Source: Labilibaculum filiforme
GTDB taxonomy: Bacteria; Bacteroidota; Bacteroidia; Bacteroidales; Marinifilaceae
DNA: 64,000 nt
Direction of reading: 5' to 3'
Assembly (NCBI RefSeq): GCF_002843315.1
Contig: NZ_MVDD01000010.1
Location: forward strand, 105,493-169,492
Of this stretch, positions 17,704 to 26,470 are shown in pieces; the stretch's first letter is position 1; the number at the start of each line of letters is the position of its first letter. Both the position numbers and the translations under genes were made by a program. Below the pieces are notes generated by a model. It was not told where the DNA came from, did not search any database, and saw only the letters and a program-made list of their open reading frames with translations.

Positions 17704-18420
17704 ATGATTCCCAAAAAGAATGAAAATGCTGATCTGGAAAATCGAAAGTCATTGTTTTTTGAAATAGGTTTGGTTTTGGCCTTAGCATTAACTTTAATAT
17801 CTTTTGAATGGCCAACAAAGGTGCGTGAGGTAGTGGAAATTAAACAATTGGTGAATTTAAATTTAGACGAAGAACTAATTCCAATTACCAGGCAGGAAGA
17901 GCTTATGGAGAAGCCAAAATTACCTCCCAAAATGCAAATAATCGATGTGATAACCATTGTGGAAGATGATGTAGAGTTAGAAAATGAACTCGAAATTGTA
18001 GAGGAAAGTTTTAGTCAGGAAACGGAAGTAGAGATTGTTAAGCAGGAGGTTTTTGTAGAAGAAGAGGCGGATGATGAAGCAAAAATTTTTGTGATTGTTG
18101 AAGAAATGCCAATTTTTAGGCCTGATATCTGCAAAAACAATATTGAAGGTAATTTGGAATTGTACAGATATATAAATTCAAGCATTCGATATCCTGTAAT
18201 AGCTCAGGAAAATGGAATAACAGGAAGGGTTTTTGTTAGTTTTATTGTTGGGAAAGATGGTAGTGTTTCCAATGTAAAATTGCTTAGAGGTATCGACCCA
18301 TCACTAGATCAGGAAGCTTTAAGGGTAATTCGAAATTTACCTAAATTCGAGCCTGGCAAACAAAGGGGAAAACCAGTAAAAGTTTCCTACTCTTCGGTGA
18401 TTAATTTTGTTCTTCAGTAG
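17704..18420 (+). CDS. energy transducer TonB, paralogue 3
   Basis: The 238-residue protein is the most diverged member: start PKKNENADLENRKSLFFEIG, TM helix about 20-37, acidic linker, C-terminal TonB domain (YPVIAQENGITGRVFVSFIV; FEPGKQRGKPVKVSY). The upstream gap is longer (184 bp), so it may have its own promoter. A terminator follows at 18451, which closes the blaI-blaR1-tonB gene run. Confidence 0.9.
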   Translation: MIPKKNENADLENRKSLFFEIGLVLALALTLISFEWPTKVREVVEIKQLVNLNLDEELIPITRQEELMEKPKLPPKMQIIDVITIVEDDVELENELEIVEESFSQETEVEIVKQEVFVEEEADDEAKIFVIVEEMPIFRPDICKNNIEGNLELYRYINSSIRYPVIAQENGITGRVFVSFIVGKDGSVSNVKLLRGIDPSLDQEALRVIRNLPKFEPGKQRGKPVKVSYSSVINFVLQ

Positions 18421-18450
18421 TTGAATTATAGTAGCAATGTATATAAGTAA

Positions 18451-18482
18451 GGCCTGCTAAGTAGTTTAGCAGGCTTTACTAT
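18451..18482. terminator. terminator after the tonB run
   Basis: A 9-bp stem (GCCTGCTAA 18452-18460 with TTAGCAGGC 18466-18474) is followed by a T-rich stretch. It lies between the convergent tonB paralogue 3 and the B3/B4 protein and may serve both. Confidence 0.75.
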
Positions 18483-18484
18483 TT

Positions 18485-19156
18485 TTATAGAATTATTGAT
18501 TGTATTTTTTTAGCATTGGCGTGTTTGTTTAATAGATCGACAGCTAAATTTATAGCCTCATATAATCCTGTTTCGTCTTGAAAACTAATAATAATCATGA
18601 GGAAGTTTTTACAGGTTTGGTCGATTTGGGTTCGTAACGAATCACTTGTAGGACTGCCAAATGCTCCTAAATCATCCCTGAAAATGGGTAGTTTCTCAAT
18701 ATTTAAGCTTCCACGTCCAATTCCTTCGTATGCTTCGTTTGCCTTCCCAATTCCAAAACGGACTGTTCCTTCTATTTTATCAGCATTGTATCCGCCTATC
18801 GAAAAGCCACTTTTAATAGATACTAAATTTAGCAGATCTACAACATTATTTATTTTGTATAATCCTTTTCCATTCACAATTCTACGTAACAGAGATTCTG
18901 CGGATAAGCGATACCTGCTAGGGTCTTTTCCTACGGCTCGATACCCTTTTTTCGAACTATTGATACTAGGAATAGTTGCAATGCCTGAGATGGCTAAATT
19001 CTGTTGGAGGTGTATTGTGTTTTCATTAATTATTTTCCACAAATCTGGACATTCTTCTTTCGTATCTACTTGACATTGAATAACTCCTAGACGAAGTGAT
19101 GGACAAATTTGTTTTAGTTCTTCTTCTATTTCAATTTTAGTCATATTTATTCTCAT
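18485..19156 (-). CDS. B3/B4 tRNA-binding-domain protein
   Basis: The 223-residue protein matches the free-standing B3/B4 domain otherwise found in the phenylalanyl-tRNA synthetase beta subunit: RYRLSAESLLRRIVNGKGLYKINNVVDLLN (cut here; about residues 80-110), a SGFSIGGYNADKI turn and LGAFGSPTSDS. Free B3/B4 proteins are thought to act in tRNA or amino-acid quality control; a precise role is not established. ATG codons at residue 1 and residue 5 are both possible starts. Confidence 0.82.
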   Translation of the reverse strand: MRINMTKIEIEEELKQICPSLRLGVIQCQVDTKEECPDLWKIINENTIHLQQNLAISGIATIPSINSSKKGYRAVGKDPSRYRLSAESLLRRIVNGKGLYKINNVVDLLNLVSIKSGFSIGGYNADKIEGTVRFGIGKANEAYEGIGRGSLNIEKLPIFRDDLGAFGSPTSDSLRTQIDQTCKNFLMIIISFQDETGLYEAINLAVDLLNKHANAKKIQSIIL

Positions 19157-19329
19157 TTGCGATTCAGCGTAGTAAGGGATTTTTAATTCAGATGCAAAAT
19201 ACAGATTCTAGTCTTTTTTATCGCAAAAATTAATTAGAATAAATTTTGTTGTGGGATTACGAAAAATACTATCATTCACTTTTTATCAGAAAAGATATTC
19301 GTTAACTTTAGATAATAACGACTGAGGAT

Positions 19330-20052
19330 ATGACTAATAAAACAGTGTTAATAACCGGAGCATCAAAGCGAATAGGGAAGTTTATTGCTTTACACTTGGC
19401 CGAAAAAGGGTTCAATATTGCCATTCATTTTAATAAATCGAAAAGTGATGCTATTGCTTTGCAAGCAGATTTAATGACTAGGTATCCGAATCGGAAATTT
19501 AAAATATTTAAATGTGATTTGAATTGTGTCGAGGAGGTAGAAATTTTGGTAGATAAAGTTTTATTGCATTTTGAAAAGATAGATGTTTTGGTGAATAATG
19601 CATCGGTTTTTGATGCTGGAGTGGTTCGCGAAACATCCATTAATTTGTATCAAAATCAAATGAATGTGAATTTGTTTGCTCCTTTTATTTTATCGCGAGA
19701 TTATGCAATGAATACAAAAAAAGGAATTATTGTTAATTTTTTAGATACCAGAATATCAAGTAATTCAAATTCGCATGCAGCTTACTCGTTATCGAAGGTT
19801 GGATTGGCTCATTTAACGAAAATGACCGCACTTGAATTTGGACCGGATATTCGGGTGAATGGAATAGCACCTGGCGCAACTCTTCCTCCGGTGGATCAGG
19901 GTGAGGAATACCTGCTTCGCCTGGCGGAAAAAACTCCGATGAAAGTTTCTGGAGGAATAGAACCAATTTTGCAATCATTGGATTATATTTTGGCAAATAA
20001 ACACCTAACCGGGCAAATATTATATTGCGACGGAGGGGAACAACTCTTATAA
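19330..20052 (+). CDS. pteridine reductase / FolM-like SDR
   Basis: The 240-residue SDR has the arginine-containing cofactor motif TGASKRIG (residues 8-15), typical of pteridine and dihydromonapterin/dihydrofolate reductases, plus VNNAS near 91 and YSLSK near 150. The tail ends in a short GGEQLL. It is the first of three genes (gap 10 bp to folB), so reduction of dihydropterin or dihydrofolate is the likely job. The SDR assignment is certain; the pteridine substrate is inferred from motif and neighbours. Confidence 0.85.
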   Translation: MTNKTVLITGASKRIGKFIALHLAEKGFNIAIHFNKSKSDAIALQADLMTRYPNRKFKIFKCDLNCVEEVEILVDKVLLHFEKIDVLVNNASVFDAGVVRETSINLYQNQMNVNLFAPFILSRDYAMNTKKGIIVNFLDTRISSNSNSHAAYSLSKVGLAHLTKMTALEFGPDIRVNGIAPGATLPPVDQGEEYLLRLAEKTPMKVSGGIEPILQSLDYILANKHLTGQILYCDGGEQLL

Positions 20053-20062
20053 TTTAGACTTT

Positions 20063-20425
20063 ATGGCAATTATTCGTGTGAAAAATTTATTGATTAGAAC
20101 GTTTATCGGATTTAATGAGGAAGAGTTGCGTAATAAGCAAGATGTTGTAATTAATATGACTATAAGAGCCGATGTTGATATGGCGATTGCTAACGATGAG
20201 GTGGAAAATTCATACAATTACAAAACCATTACAAAAAAAGTAATTGTTCTTGTGCAGGAAGGTCAATTTAAAATGTTGGAAAATTTAACCCAACAAATAT
20301 TAGATGTAATAATGGAAAATCCTCAGGTAGAGTGGGCAAGGGTGGAAGTGGATAAGCCTCATGCTTTGCGTTTTGCAGAGTCGGTATCGATTGAATTAGA
20401 GGCTTATAGGAAGGATGTTTCTTGA
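20063..20425 (+). CDS. folB: dihydroneopterin aldolase
   Basis: The 120-residue protein has the family length and pattern: IRVKNLLIRTFIGFNEEELRNKQDVVIN at the start (cut here), SYNYKTITKKVI with the conserved Tyr/Lys region, and FKMLENLTQQI with the catalytic-site Glu; LRFAESVSIE lies at the end. It converts 7,8-dihydroneopterin to 6-hydroxymethyl-7,8-dihydropterin and glycolaldehyde in folate synthesis, probably as an octamer in the cytoplasm. It sits between FolM-like and FolK genes. Confidence 0.92.
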   Translation: MAIIRVKNLLIRTFIGFNEEELRNKQDVVINMTIRADVDMAIANDEVENSYNYKTITKKVIVLVQEGQFKMLENLTQQILDVIMENPQVEWARVEVDKPHALRFAESVSIELEAYRKDVS

Positions 20426-20453
20426 GTGCAAAATTTCACTAAAGCAATATATA

Positions 20454-20828
20454 ATGAACGATTGTATTGTAGGTATAGGGTCGAATATTAATCCAACAGA
20501 AAATATTCAGAAGATGTTATGTCTTTTGTCAAAAGATCATTTGCTAAAAAAACACTCCAAATGGATAAGGACAGCACCTATTGGTATTACCGATCAGGAT
20601 GATTTTATTAATGGAGCTGTTCGTTTAAAAACGCAACATTGTAGAGAGGAATTTAATTTGTATTTGAAACAATTGGAAGATAAAATGGGAAGGGATAGAA
20701 GTCTTCCTAAATTTGGACCACGAGTAATCGATTTGGATATTGTGGTTTGGAACAATGAAATTGTTGACGAGGATTATCATCGTAGAGATTTTCTAAAAAA
20801 ATCGGTAGATGAGTTACTCTTTGGTTAA
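20454..20828 (+). CDS. folK: 2-amino-4-hydroxy-6-hydroxymethyldihydropteridine diphosphokinase
   Basis: An ATG at 20415 overlaps folB, but the ATG at 20454 places the conserved IVGIGSNINP near the start, so I use it (124 aa, slightly short). The HPPK signature is complete (RDRSLPKFGPRVIDLDIVVW). The enzyme transfers pyrophosphate from ATP to 6-hydroxymethyl-7,8-dihydropterin. The 3' end overlaps the convergent Nudix gene by 15 bp. Confidence 0.92.
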   Translation: MNDCIVGIGSNINPTENIQKMLCLLSKDHLLKKHSKWIRTAPIGITDQDDFINGAVRLKTQHCREEFNLYLKQLEDKMGRDRSLPKFGPRVIDLDIVVWNNEIVDEDYHRRDFLKKSVDELLFG

Positions 20829-21212
20829 TTTTTGTTTCAACTTTTTTGCAAGTACAATATCAGCCGGAGCCCAGTCGATAAAATCAAGTTCTTCAGGATG
20901 AATCCATTTGTAGTTTTGGTGAACCTGAAGAATAAATTCACCTGATAGATGCTCAACAAAGTAAGCTAATAAATGTATTTGTTTATTGCCATAATCAAAT
21001 TGGCTATCTCCTAAATAGTCAAGAATCTTGGTTTCGATACCAAATTCTTCCAATAATTCTCTTTTTAAGCATGCTTGAGCCGTTTCGGATGCTTCTATTT
21101 TTCCACCCGGAAATTCCCATTTACCTGATAAATCATCATTTTTGCTTCGCTGGGCAATAAATACCTTTCCGTTTTTAAGGATTACTGCAGCTGTAACTTT
21201 AATTGCTTTCAT
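20814..21212 (-). CDS. Nudix hydrolase, MutT-like (8-oxo-dGTP diphosphatase)
   Basis: The 132-residue protein has a complete Nudix box, G-x5-E-x7-RELLEEFG (residues about 36-58, from GGKIEASE to FGIE). Together with WEFPGG, VFIAQRS and a C-terminal WAPADIVLA it looks like the MutT branch, which cleans oxidised (d)NTPs; other nucleotides remain possible. The start overlaps the upstream minus-strand gene by 4 bp, so translation is probably coupled. Confidence 0.88.
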   Translation of the reverse strand: MKAIKVTAAVILKNGKVFIAQRSKNDDLSGKWEFPGGKIEASETAQACLKRELLEEFGIETKILDYLGDSQFDYGNKQIHLLAYFVEHLSGEFILQVHQNYKWIHPEELDFIDWAPADIVLAKKLKQKLTKE

Positions 21213-21619
21213 GTTTTGGAGGAGGAGGTTGTTAATTCTTCCAGTAAGTTGGAAGCCATACGAACCAAATTTACACAGGACATTGTGTAGTTAAATTTAA
21301 TATCGAAACAGCTGATGTATTCCGAGTTTTCTTTAAAACGCGTTATGAATTCTTGAGCTAATTCAGGCTTGTCTTTTAGCAACTCCAAGCCAACTTGGTA
21401 TGCTCCACAATTGCCATCTTTGGCTTTGCCATTCCCATATTTTGAGAACTCATTTATATCATCGTTACTTATCTTATTTTCCTCTTGAAAAGCTTTAAAG
21501 ATAGCTTGAGCACAATTGTAATAAACTGGCGGTTTGTGGAAATATTTTAAGGCTATATCGGCCTTTGTTTTTTTATCTGTAAAGCTCATTGGTTGAGATA
21601 TTCCTTTGGTAACAGACAA
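21209..21619 (-). CDS. C_GCAxxG_C_C-type putative redox protein
   Basis: The 136-residue protein has the spaced cysteines of this small family: YNCAQAIFKAF (about residue 35), a KDGNCGAYQVG block that corresponds to the GCAxxG motif (about 70), ISCFDIKF (about 103) and MSCVNLVRMAS (about 113). Relatives are thought to bind a metal or Fe-S cluster; no reaction is established. The stop overlaps the MutT-like start by 4 bp. An internal ATG at residue 11 is a possible alternative start. Confidence 0.7.
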   Translation of the reverse strand: MSVTKGISQPMSFTDKKTKADIALKYFHKPPVYYNCAQAIFKAFQEENKISNDDINEFSKYGNGKAKDGNCGAYQVGLELLKDKPELAQEFITRFKENSEYISCFDIKFNYTMSCVNLVRMASNLLEELTTSSSKT

Positions 21620-21865
21620 ATGTAGGATTTTCCAAATACAATCACCAAAGATTAAAATGCTTCTTCAACATGTGTTAGATACGTTTTTGTTTTGTATGGT
21701 AATTTATAATCGATCTATTATCTTTTATATCTCTAGTTCTTTATGATTTGCATAAATTCGGGGGCTAAAGAGATATAGGAGTAAAATAGGGTAATCTATT
21801 TGATCTGCCTTTTATGTATTTAATATTTTAGAATTAACCCAGTAAATACTATTAATTTAATTATT

Positions 21866-23737
21866 ATGAATCTATTTATGAAAAGAATTAGTGCATTGTT
21901 TTTTGCAATGCTGTTTGTCGTAACAGCTTTTTCGCAAAATAAACTATGGAGTGTTGATTTGAAGGAGGCATTATACGAAGTAGGATGGATTAAGCAATCA
22001 AATGAAGGTTTTATTATTGCATCAGGTGCAAAAGGACTACTTGCAATGAACAATGAAAATGGTGAGATTGTTTGGCACAACAAAGAGTTTAAAGCAGTTG
22101 ACAAAAACAGTTTTATGGCCATTGATGGCTTACCTATTATTTATTTTGAATATGCTCCAGTTGTAGGTAAAGTAAGAGGGATCTTAATGAACTCAAGTAA
22201 TGGTGATGTTTTGTTTGACACCAAGGAGGATGGATATAGAATAAAAGATTTTACCCTTATTCCAGATCAGGGGATCGTATTATTTGAATTACTAAAGGAT
22301 GATGAGCGAAACCTAATGAGTTTTAGTCTTAAAACTTGGAAAAAGGAATGGATTGCTGTTGTTGGAGAATCAAAAGGATTGCTTAATAAATATTCAAAAG
22401 TAAGCTATATTGATCATGGACCATTTTTTACCAATGAAAATAATTTAGTGATTGGAATAAAAGATGAAATTTATGCAATTAATTCAACTAATGGAGAAAT
22501 TACTTGGAATTTTAAAGCTGATAAAAAAATTAATGCTTTGGTTTTTTCTGAGGCCAACAATAGCTTGTATGTTGGGGTTAAAAAATCAAATAAGCTGAAA
22601 GTTTTAAATCCAAATAGTGGCGAAGACATTACTCCAGGTAAATTAAAGTTGAAGGGAACGCTCGTTGATGTAAGAGCTGATATAGATGGAAATTTGATTC
22701 TTGTAGAAACAGAAGGATTCAATATTATTGATCTGAAAACAAATAACTTTAAATGGAAGAAAAGTTTTAAAATCGACTTTTTAGAGGAAGTTATCCCTAC
22801 CGACAAAGGATACATTGCTGTTGGTAAAAATGAAAAGGAAGGTTCTGTTGCTTTAGTCGACATGGAAGGGGATAAATTATGGGAAACTAAAATTAAAGGA
22901 TACTCCTATTATGTGACTCCAACTGCTAAGGGTGTATTATATATTTCTACGGAAAGATCTAATATTTTAGATTTTGAAAAAGGAAAAGATGTTTGGGATA
23001 GAGATGTGAAATTTAAAGCAATACCAGCTGTTGCTTACGATGAGAAAGAAGATAAAGTGATTCTTTTTGAGAATGAAAATGCTTACAAATTTGATTTAAA
23101 TACTGGTAAAATTGAACTTTTTGCAGAAGATGTAGAACTAGAAAATGTGAAAAAGAAAACACCCCTTTTAGCTGAATATATCGAGGGCGCGGGCTATTTG
23201 TTAAGCACAGGTCAGCACTTATCATTATTGTCACCTTCAGGAAAAATTATTTATACTAAATATTTTGAACCAGCATCAGATTTGGGTGGTTTAAAACAAG
23301 CGGCGCAACTTGGATTAATGCTTGCGGGTGTCGATTTCGATATTCAAGGAAGTTTAGATAATATCAAGATGCTGTCTTCATTATCTAATGGTGCTTACAG
23401 AACTTCTTCTGATCAAACAGATGGAACTTCTGAAACAAATGTAGTTGGAGGCTTATATTTAGAAACAACAGATGGAAATATGGCTCCAGTAATCGAAATT
23501 ACTAAAACAAGATTTTCGAATTCAAAATCAATAAAATCTCACAAGTTTATTGTTACTAAAGTTAACGATGAGACTGCAGGAACTAAACATTTTATTTATA
23601 AGGTAAATAAAACAACTGGTGAAGTTGATGTTCAAATTGAATTGATGGATAAAACACCAGATTATGTGATTGATGAAGTTGAAGATGTAGTTCTTGTAAA
23701 TGAAAAAAATCATTTGATTAGTGCCTACAAATTTTAA
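21866..23737 (+). CDS. secreted PQQ-like beta-propeller protein
   Basis: The 623-residue protein has a signal peptide ending near AFSQ (about residue 24). It has repeated propeller strands of the type AINSTNGEITWNFKA and VLNPNSGEDITPGKL over residues 30-450, resembling PQQ-like eight-bladed propellers without an evident PQQ-enzyme active site. The last 150 residues are less repetitive. It is probably periplasmic and involved in binding or scaffolding; the function is unknown. The ATG four codons downstream (21878) is an equally good start. A strong terminator follows. Confidence 0.7.
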   Translation: MNLFMKRISALFFAMLFVVTAFSQNKLWSVDLKEALYEVGWIKQSNEGFIIASGAKGLLAMNNENGEIVWHNKEFKAVDKNSFMAIDGLPIIYFEYAPVVGKVRGILMNSSNGDVLFDTKEDGYRIKDFTLIPDQGIVLFELLKDDERNLMSFSLKTWKKEWIAVVGESKGLLNKYSKVSYIDHGPFFTNENNLVIGIKDEIYAINSTNGEITWNFKADKKINALVFSEANNSLYVGVKKSNKLKVLNPNSGEDITPGKLKLKGTLVDVRADIDGNLILVETEGFNIIDLKTNNFKWKKSFKIDFLEEVIPTDKGYIAVGKNEKEGSVALVDMEGDKLWETKIKGYSYYVTPTAKGVLYISTERSNILDFEKGKDVWDRDVKFKAIPAVAYDEKEDKVILFENENAYKFDLNTGKIELFAEDVELENVKKKTPLLAEYIEGAGYLLSTGQHLSLLSPSGKIIYTKYFEPASDLGGLKQAAQLGLMLAGVDFDIQGSLDNIKMLSSLSNGAYRTSSDQTDGTSETNVVGGLYLETTDGNMAPVIEITKTRFSNSKSIKSHKFIVTKVNDETAGTKHFIYKVNKTTGEVDVQIELMDKTPDYVIDEVEDVVLVNEKNHLISAYKF

Positions 23738-23760
23738 TTGAAAAATCGAGTTGGAAATGA

Positions 23761-23788
23761 TAAAGGTTGTCTATTGGCAACCTTTTTT
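23761..23788 (+). terminator. terminator of the propeller gene
   Basis: An 8-bp stem (AAAGGTTG with CAACCTTT, 23762-23785) is followed by a run of T about 25 bp after the stop codon at 23737. Confidence 0.85.
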
Positions 23789-23940
23789 ATTTGGTAGAAT
23801 ATTGAAGTTTTAGAGTGTTGTGTTTATTTTATTTTTGAATCTACCTTATTGATTGATAAACAATTAAATATATTATCTCCTAATCTTTTATTTTGTATAC
23901 TTACTCTTTTTAAAATTGATAATCAACTAGAATATAAAGT

Positions 23941-23966
23941 AAAGACGTGAAATGTATCACGTCTTT
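23941..23966 (-). terminator. terminator of the small-membrane-protein genes
   Basis: A 10-bp perfect stem (AAAGACGTGA with TCACGTCTTT, 6-nt loop) lies 5 bp beyond the stop of the 54-codon ORF at 23972. On the minus strand it is followed by ACTTTATATT. Confidence 0.65.
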
Positions 23967-23971
23967 ATCTT

Positions 23972-24136
23972 TTACATAAAAATCTTAATTAGTACTAAAA
24001 TAGTGATTACTACTAAACTAATAAGAATTGCAATTTTATTGCCGTGTTTTTGCTCAATACTGTTGTCTTCTAGCATATAAGTAAAGTTTTTATATGATTT
24101 AGACGAAACCTTAGCGGGTAGGTAACTGATTTTCAC
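23972..24136 (-). CDS. small tail-anchored membrane protein (hypothetical, 54 aa)
   Basis: A GTG at 24136, immediately after an in-frame TAG, opens 54 codons. The N-terminal half is polar and basic (ISYLPAKVSSKSYKNF), and the C-terminus is one strong transmembrane helix (IAILISLVVITILVLIKIFM). An internal ATG at 24076 would give 34 aa (MLEDNSIEQKHGNK plus helix). The terminator right after the stop supports a genuine gene end. It may be the last gene of a minus-strand group with 24296 and 24562. No family recognised; moderate confidence because of the size. Confidence 0.45.
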   Translation of the reverse strand: MKISYLPAKVSSKSYKNFTYMLEDNSIEQKHGNKIAILISLVVITILVLIKIFM

Positions 24137-24295
24137 CTAATTTATTTTTAATCGAAAGATTACAATTGCCTTGTTATTCTATTGCAATTATTCAACGTCG
24201 ATAAAATTACAATTGTCCTCACTAGTAGCTATTGGTTTTTAGGATATTGTATTGCCTTTCTTGATTATTTAATTGCTCTCTTTAAGTACGAAATA

Positions 24296-24556
24296 TTACA
24301 TTTCTCTATTCTGAATTTCTAGTTTAATTAAAAAAGATTTTTTGGCAATTACATAAATGATCGGAGATAAAATGAATGGTACAATTACTAATGAAAATAG
24401 TCCCAAATTATTTAAACTAACATATATTCCAAGGAACAAAAGTAGAATAAGCATTATTGCAAAAGCTATTAATACTCTTTTAATTATTTTAGCTTCTTGT
24501 TGAAGTTGTTCTGTACTAATGTTTGTAAGGTCTGGTTCCTGTAAATTAAATTTCAT
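24296..24556 (-). CDS. small two-helix membrane protein (hypothetical)
   Basis: The 86-residue protein has a soluble start (FNLQEPDLTNISTEQLQQEA) and two hydrophobic helices (VLIAFAIMLILLLFLGIYV, about 28-46; LGLFSLVIVPFILSPIIYVI, about 51-70). Only 5 bp separate it from the upstream TPR-like gene, so the two are very probably co-transcribed. No family is recognised. Confidence 0.7.
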   Translation of the reverse strand: MKFNLQEPDLTNISTEQLQQEAKIIKRVLIAFAIMLILLLFLGIYVSLNNLGLFSLVIVPFILSPIIYVIAKKSFLIKLEIQNREM

Positions 24557-24561
24557 AATTG

Positions 24562-24978
24562 TTATTTTAATTTTTCAATTTTTTCTTTTAGTAAATTAGT
24601 TTTCGATTCATTACTTATCGAAAAAGTTTTGGAGTTTTTTTCCGAAAACTCCAAAAGTAATAAAGATTTTTCGTAATAATTTAAGCCATTCTTTATATCG
24701 CCTGTAGCAATATTCAATTCTGCTTCAACAAAAAATAGTTCCGATAATATTTTTAAATGCTCGTTGGTGTAATTGTGTTCGGTGAGCAAATTTTCGCTCA
24801 TTTTTTCTTTGGGTAAGTTTCTAAAAAACGAAGCGTCTTCTTTTAAAAAATCGCGATAAGCATTTTCCAGTAGTTTATGAGCTTGCGATATATCTCCTTT
24901 TTTAATCATACCTAAAAGGAGAGCGATTAAATCTGCAATCATTTCAATCATTCGCATTATAAAATCTTTCTGATACAT
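24562..24978 (-). CDS. helical TPR-like protein (hypothetical)
   Basis: The 138-residue all-helical protein begins YQKDFIMRMIEMIADLIALL, resembling a family of short proteins of unknown function (DUF6483-like; tentative). TPR-like pairs follow (SQAHKLLENAYRDFLKED; AELNIATGDIKNGLNYYEKS). It has no signal peptide. It is first in a compact minus-strand group with the small membrane proteins, suggesting a shared role near the membrane. Confidence 0.65.
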   Translation of the reverse strand: MYQKDFIMRMIEMIADLIALLLGMIKKGDISQAHKLLENAYRDFLKEDASFFRNLPKEKMSENLLTEHNYTNEHLKILSELFFVEAELNIATGDIKNGLNYYEKSLLLLEFSEKNSKTFSISNESKTNLLKEKIEKLK

Positions 24979-25156
24979 AATTTTGATTTGGAGCGTTTTT
25001 TTTCAGTGGTAAAAATAATCAGAAAAGATGAAGAAGTATATCTATTTGTTGAATGTTTTTTGTTAATCAGTGGTGTTTTTGTAAATTCGATTTTTGCAAA
25101 TAGAATCAATAGCTTCGTATTTGGAAGTTCTAATTAATTTATAAAAGTTTATTATT

Positions 25157-26377
25157 ATGTCGTATGTGGATCGGTGTAGGGAGTTGAAATTGGCATTTGA
25201 GAGAGGAGAGTCGGAGTTTGATAATATGGAGTTTAAGGAGTATCAATTTCATTCTTCAGCACACGATATTTTGCCGGGTAAAATCAATTATCAGTGCGAA
25301 AGTCATGAATTAGAGCTTACCGAAAATTTATTTACACAGAACGATATTGGCGAAATACAGGATGATGTTCATATGCATGATGTTGTTATTGAAGAAAATC
25401 GGAATTTTAGCTATAATATTTTAAAACCAAAAGGAAAAGAAAAGCTAAAAAAGCTAAGCTTTATTTTTCATGGATTTAATGAAAAGACTTGGGATAAATA
25501 TTTGCCTTGGGGGCAAGCTATTTGTGAGAAAACACAAAGCGCAGTTATTTTTTTTCCTATTGCATTTCATATGCAACGCGCACCAAAGCATTGGAGCGAT
25601 AAAAAGGCAATGTTTGAATTAAGTAAAAAGCGAAAAGCTCAATTCCCAAATATTATTGGTTCTTCCTTATCGAATGTTGCTATTAGTATGCGTCTCCATT
25701 CTAAGCCACAAAGGTTTATTTGGTCGGGTTTGCAAACTTATTACGACATCATTCAGTTTATCGAGGAGTGTAAAAGTGGTAAGCATGAGTTAATTGATAA
25801 GAATTTTAGCTTTGATATTTTTGCTTACTCTATTGGCGGTTTTTTGGCTGAAATTCTTAAGTTGACCAACTATAAAAATTATTTTAGCGATACTAAATTG
25901 TGTTTGTTTTGCAGTGGTGCTGTATTTAATCGATTGTCTCCTGTTTCTAAATTTATTTTAGATAGTGAGGTTAATGTTGCTTTGTACTCCTATTTGGTGG
26001 AGCATTTTAGTAGTTTTTTAAAGAAAGATAATCTTTTGCATCATTACCTAGAGGAAGATCATTTGGAAGGAAAGGTATTTCATACCATGCTGGAATATAA
26101 GTCGATGAGAAATTTTAGAGAAGATTTGTTTAGGAAGGTAGAAAATCAGATTTATGCGATTGCTTTAAAAGGAGATTCTGTATTCCCAACCTACGAGATT
26201 GAAAATACCTTAAAAGGGGCTTCCAGAGATATTAATATTGTAGTTGAAGAACTTGATTTTGGCTATTCCTATACGCACGAAAATCCATTTCCAATGAATA
26301 AGTCAACGTCTGGAGATATTGAAGAAAGTATAGATCTTGTTTTCACGAAAGTTTGCGATTTTTTTAATAGGAAGTAA
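25157..26377 (+). CDS. alpha/beta-hydrolase-like protein of the DUF6051 type
   Basis: The 406-residue protein has an alpha/beta-hydrolase core: an oxyanion-hole-like LSFIFHGFNEKTWDKYLPW (about residues 98-116) and a nucleophile elbow FDIFAYSIGGFLAEIL (about 222-237), where the usual G-x-S-x-G reads A-Y-S-I-G. A candidate acid lies in ALKGDSVFP and a late histidine in YTHENPF. I recall this architecture as DUF6051 in Bacteroidota. The substrate is unknown. Cytoplasmic, single gene. Confidence 0.7.
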   Translation: MSYVDRCRELKLAFERGESEFDNMEFKEYQFHSSAHDILPGKINYQCESHELELTENLFTQNDIGEIQDDVHMHDVVIEENRNFSYNILKPKGKEKLKKLSFIFHGFNEKTWDKYLPWGQAICEKTQSAVIFFPIAFHMQRAPKHWSDKKAMFELSKKRKAQFPNIIGSSLSNVAISMRLHSKPQRFIWSGLQTYYDIIQFIEECKSGKHELIDKNFSFDIFAYSIGGFLAEILKLTNYKNYFSDTKLCLFCSGAVFNRLSPVSKFILDSEVNVALYSYLVEHFSSFLKKDNLLHHYLEEDHLEGKVFHTMLEYKSMRNFREDLFRKVENQIYAIALKGDSVFPTYEIENTLKGASRDINIVVEELDFGYSYTHENPFPMNKSTSGDIEESIDLVFTKVCDFFNRK

Positions 26378-26470
26378 ACGAAGGCGCAAGTGGTGAGAAC
26401 GGAATTAGATAAATTAGTCGATTTGCATTCAATTTTTGTAAGTTTCGAAGAATAGTTAGAACTTTAAATC

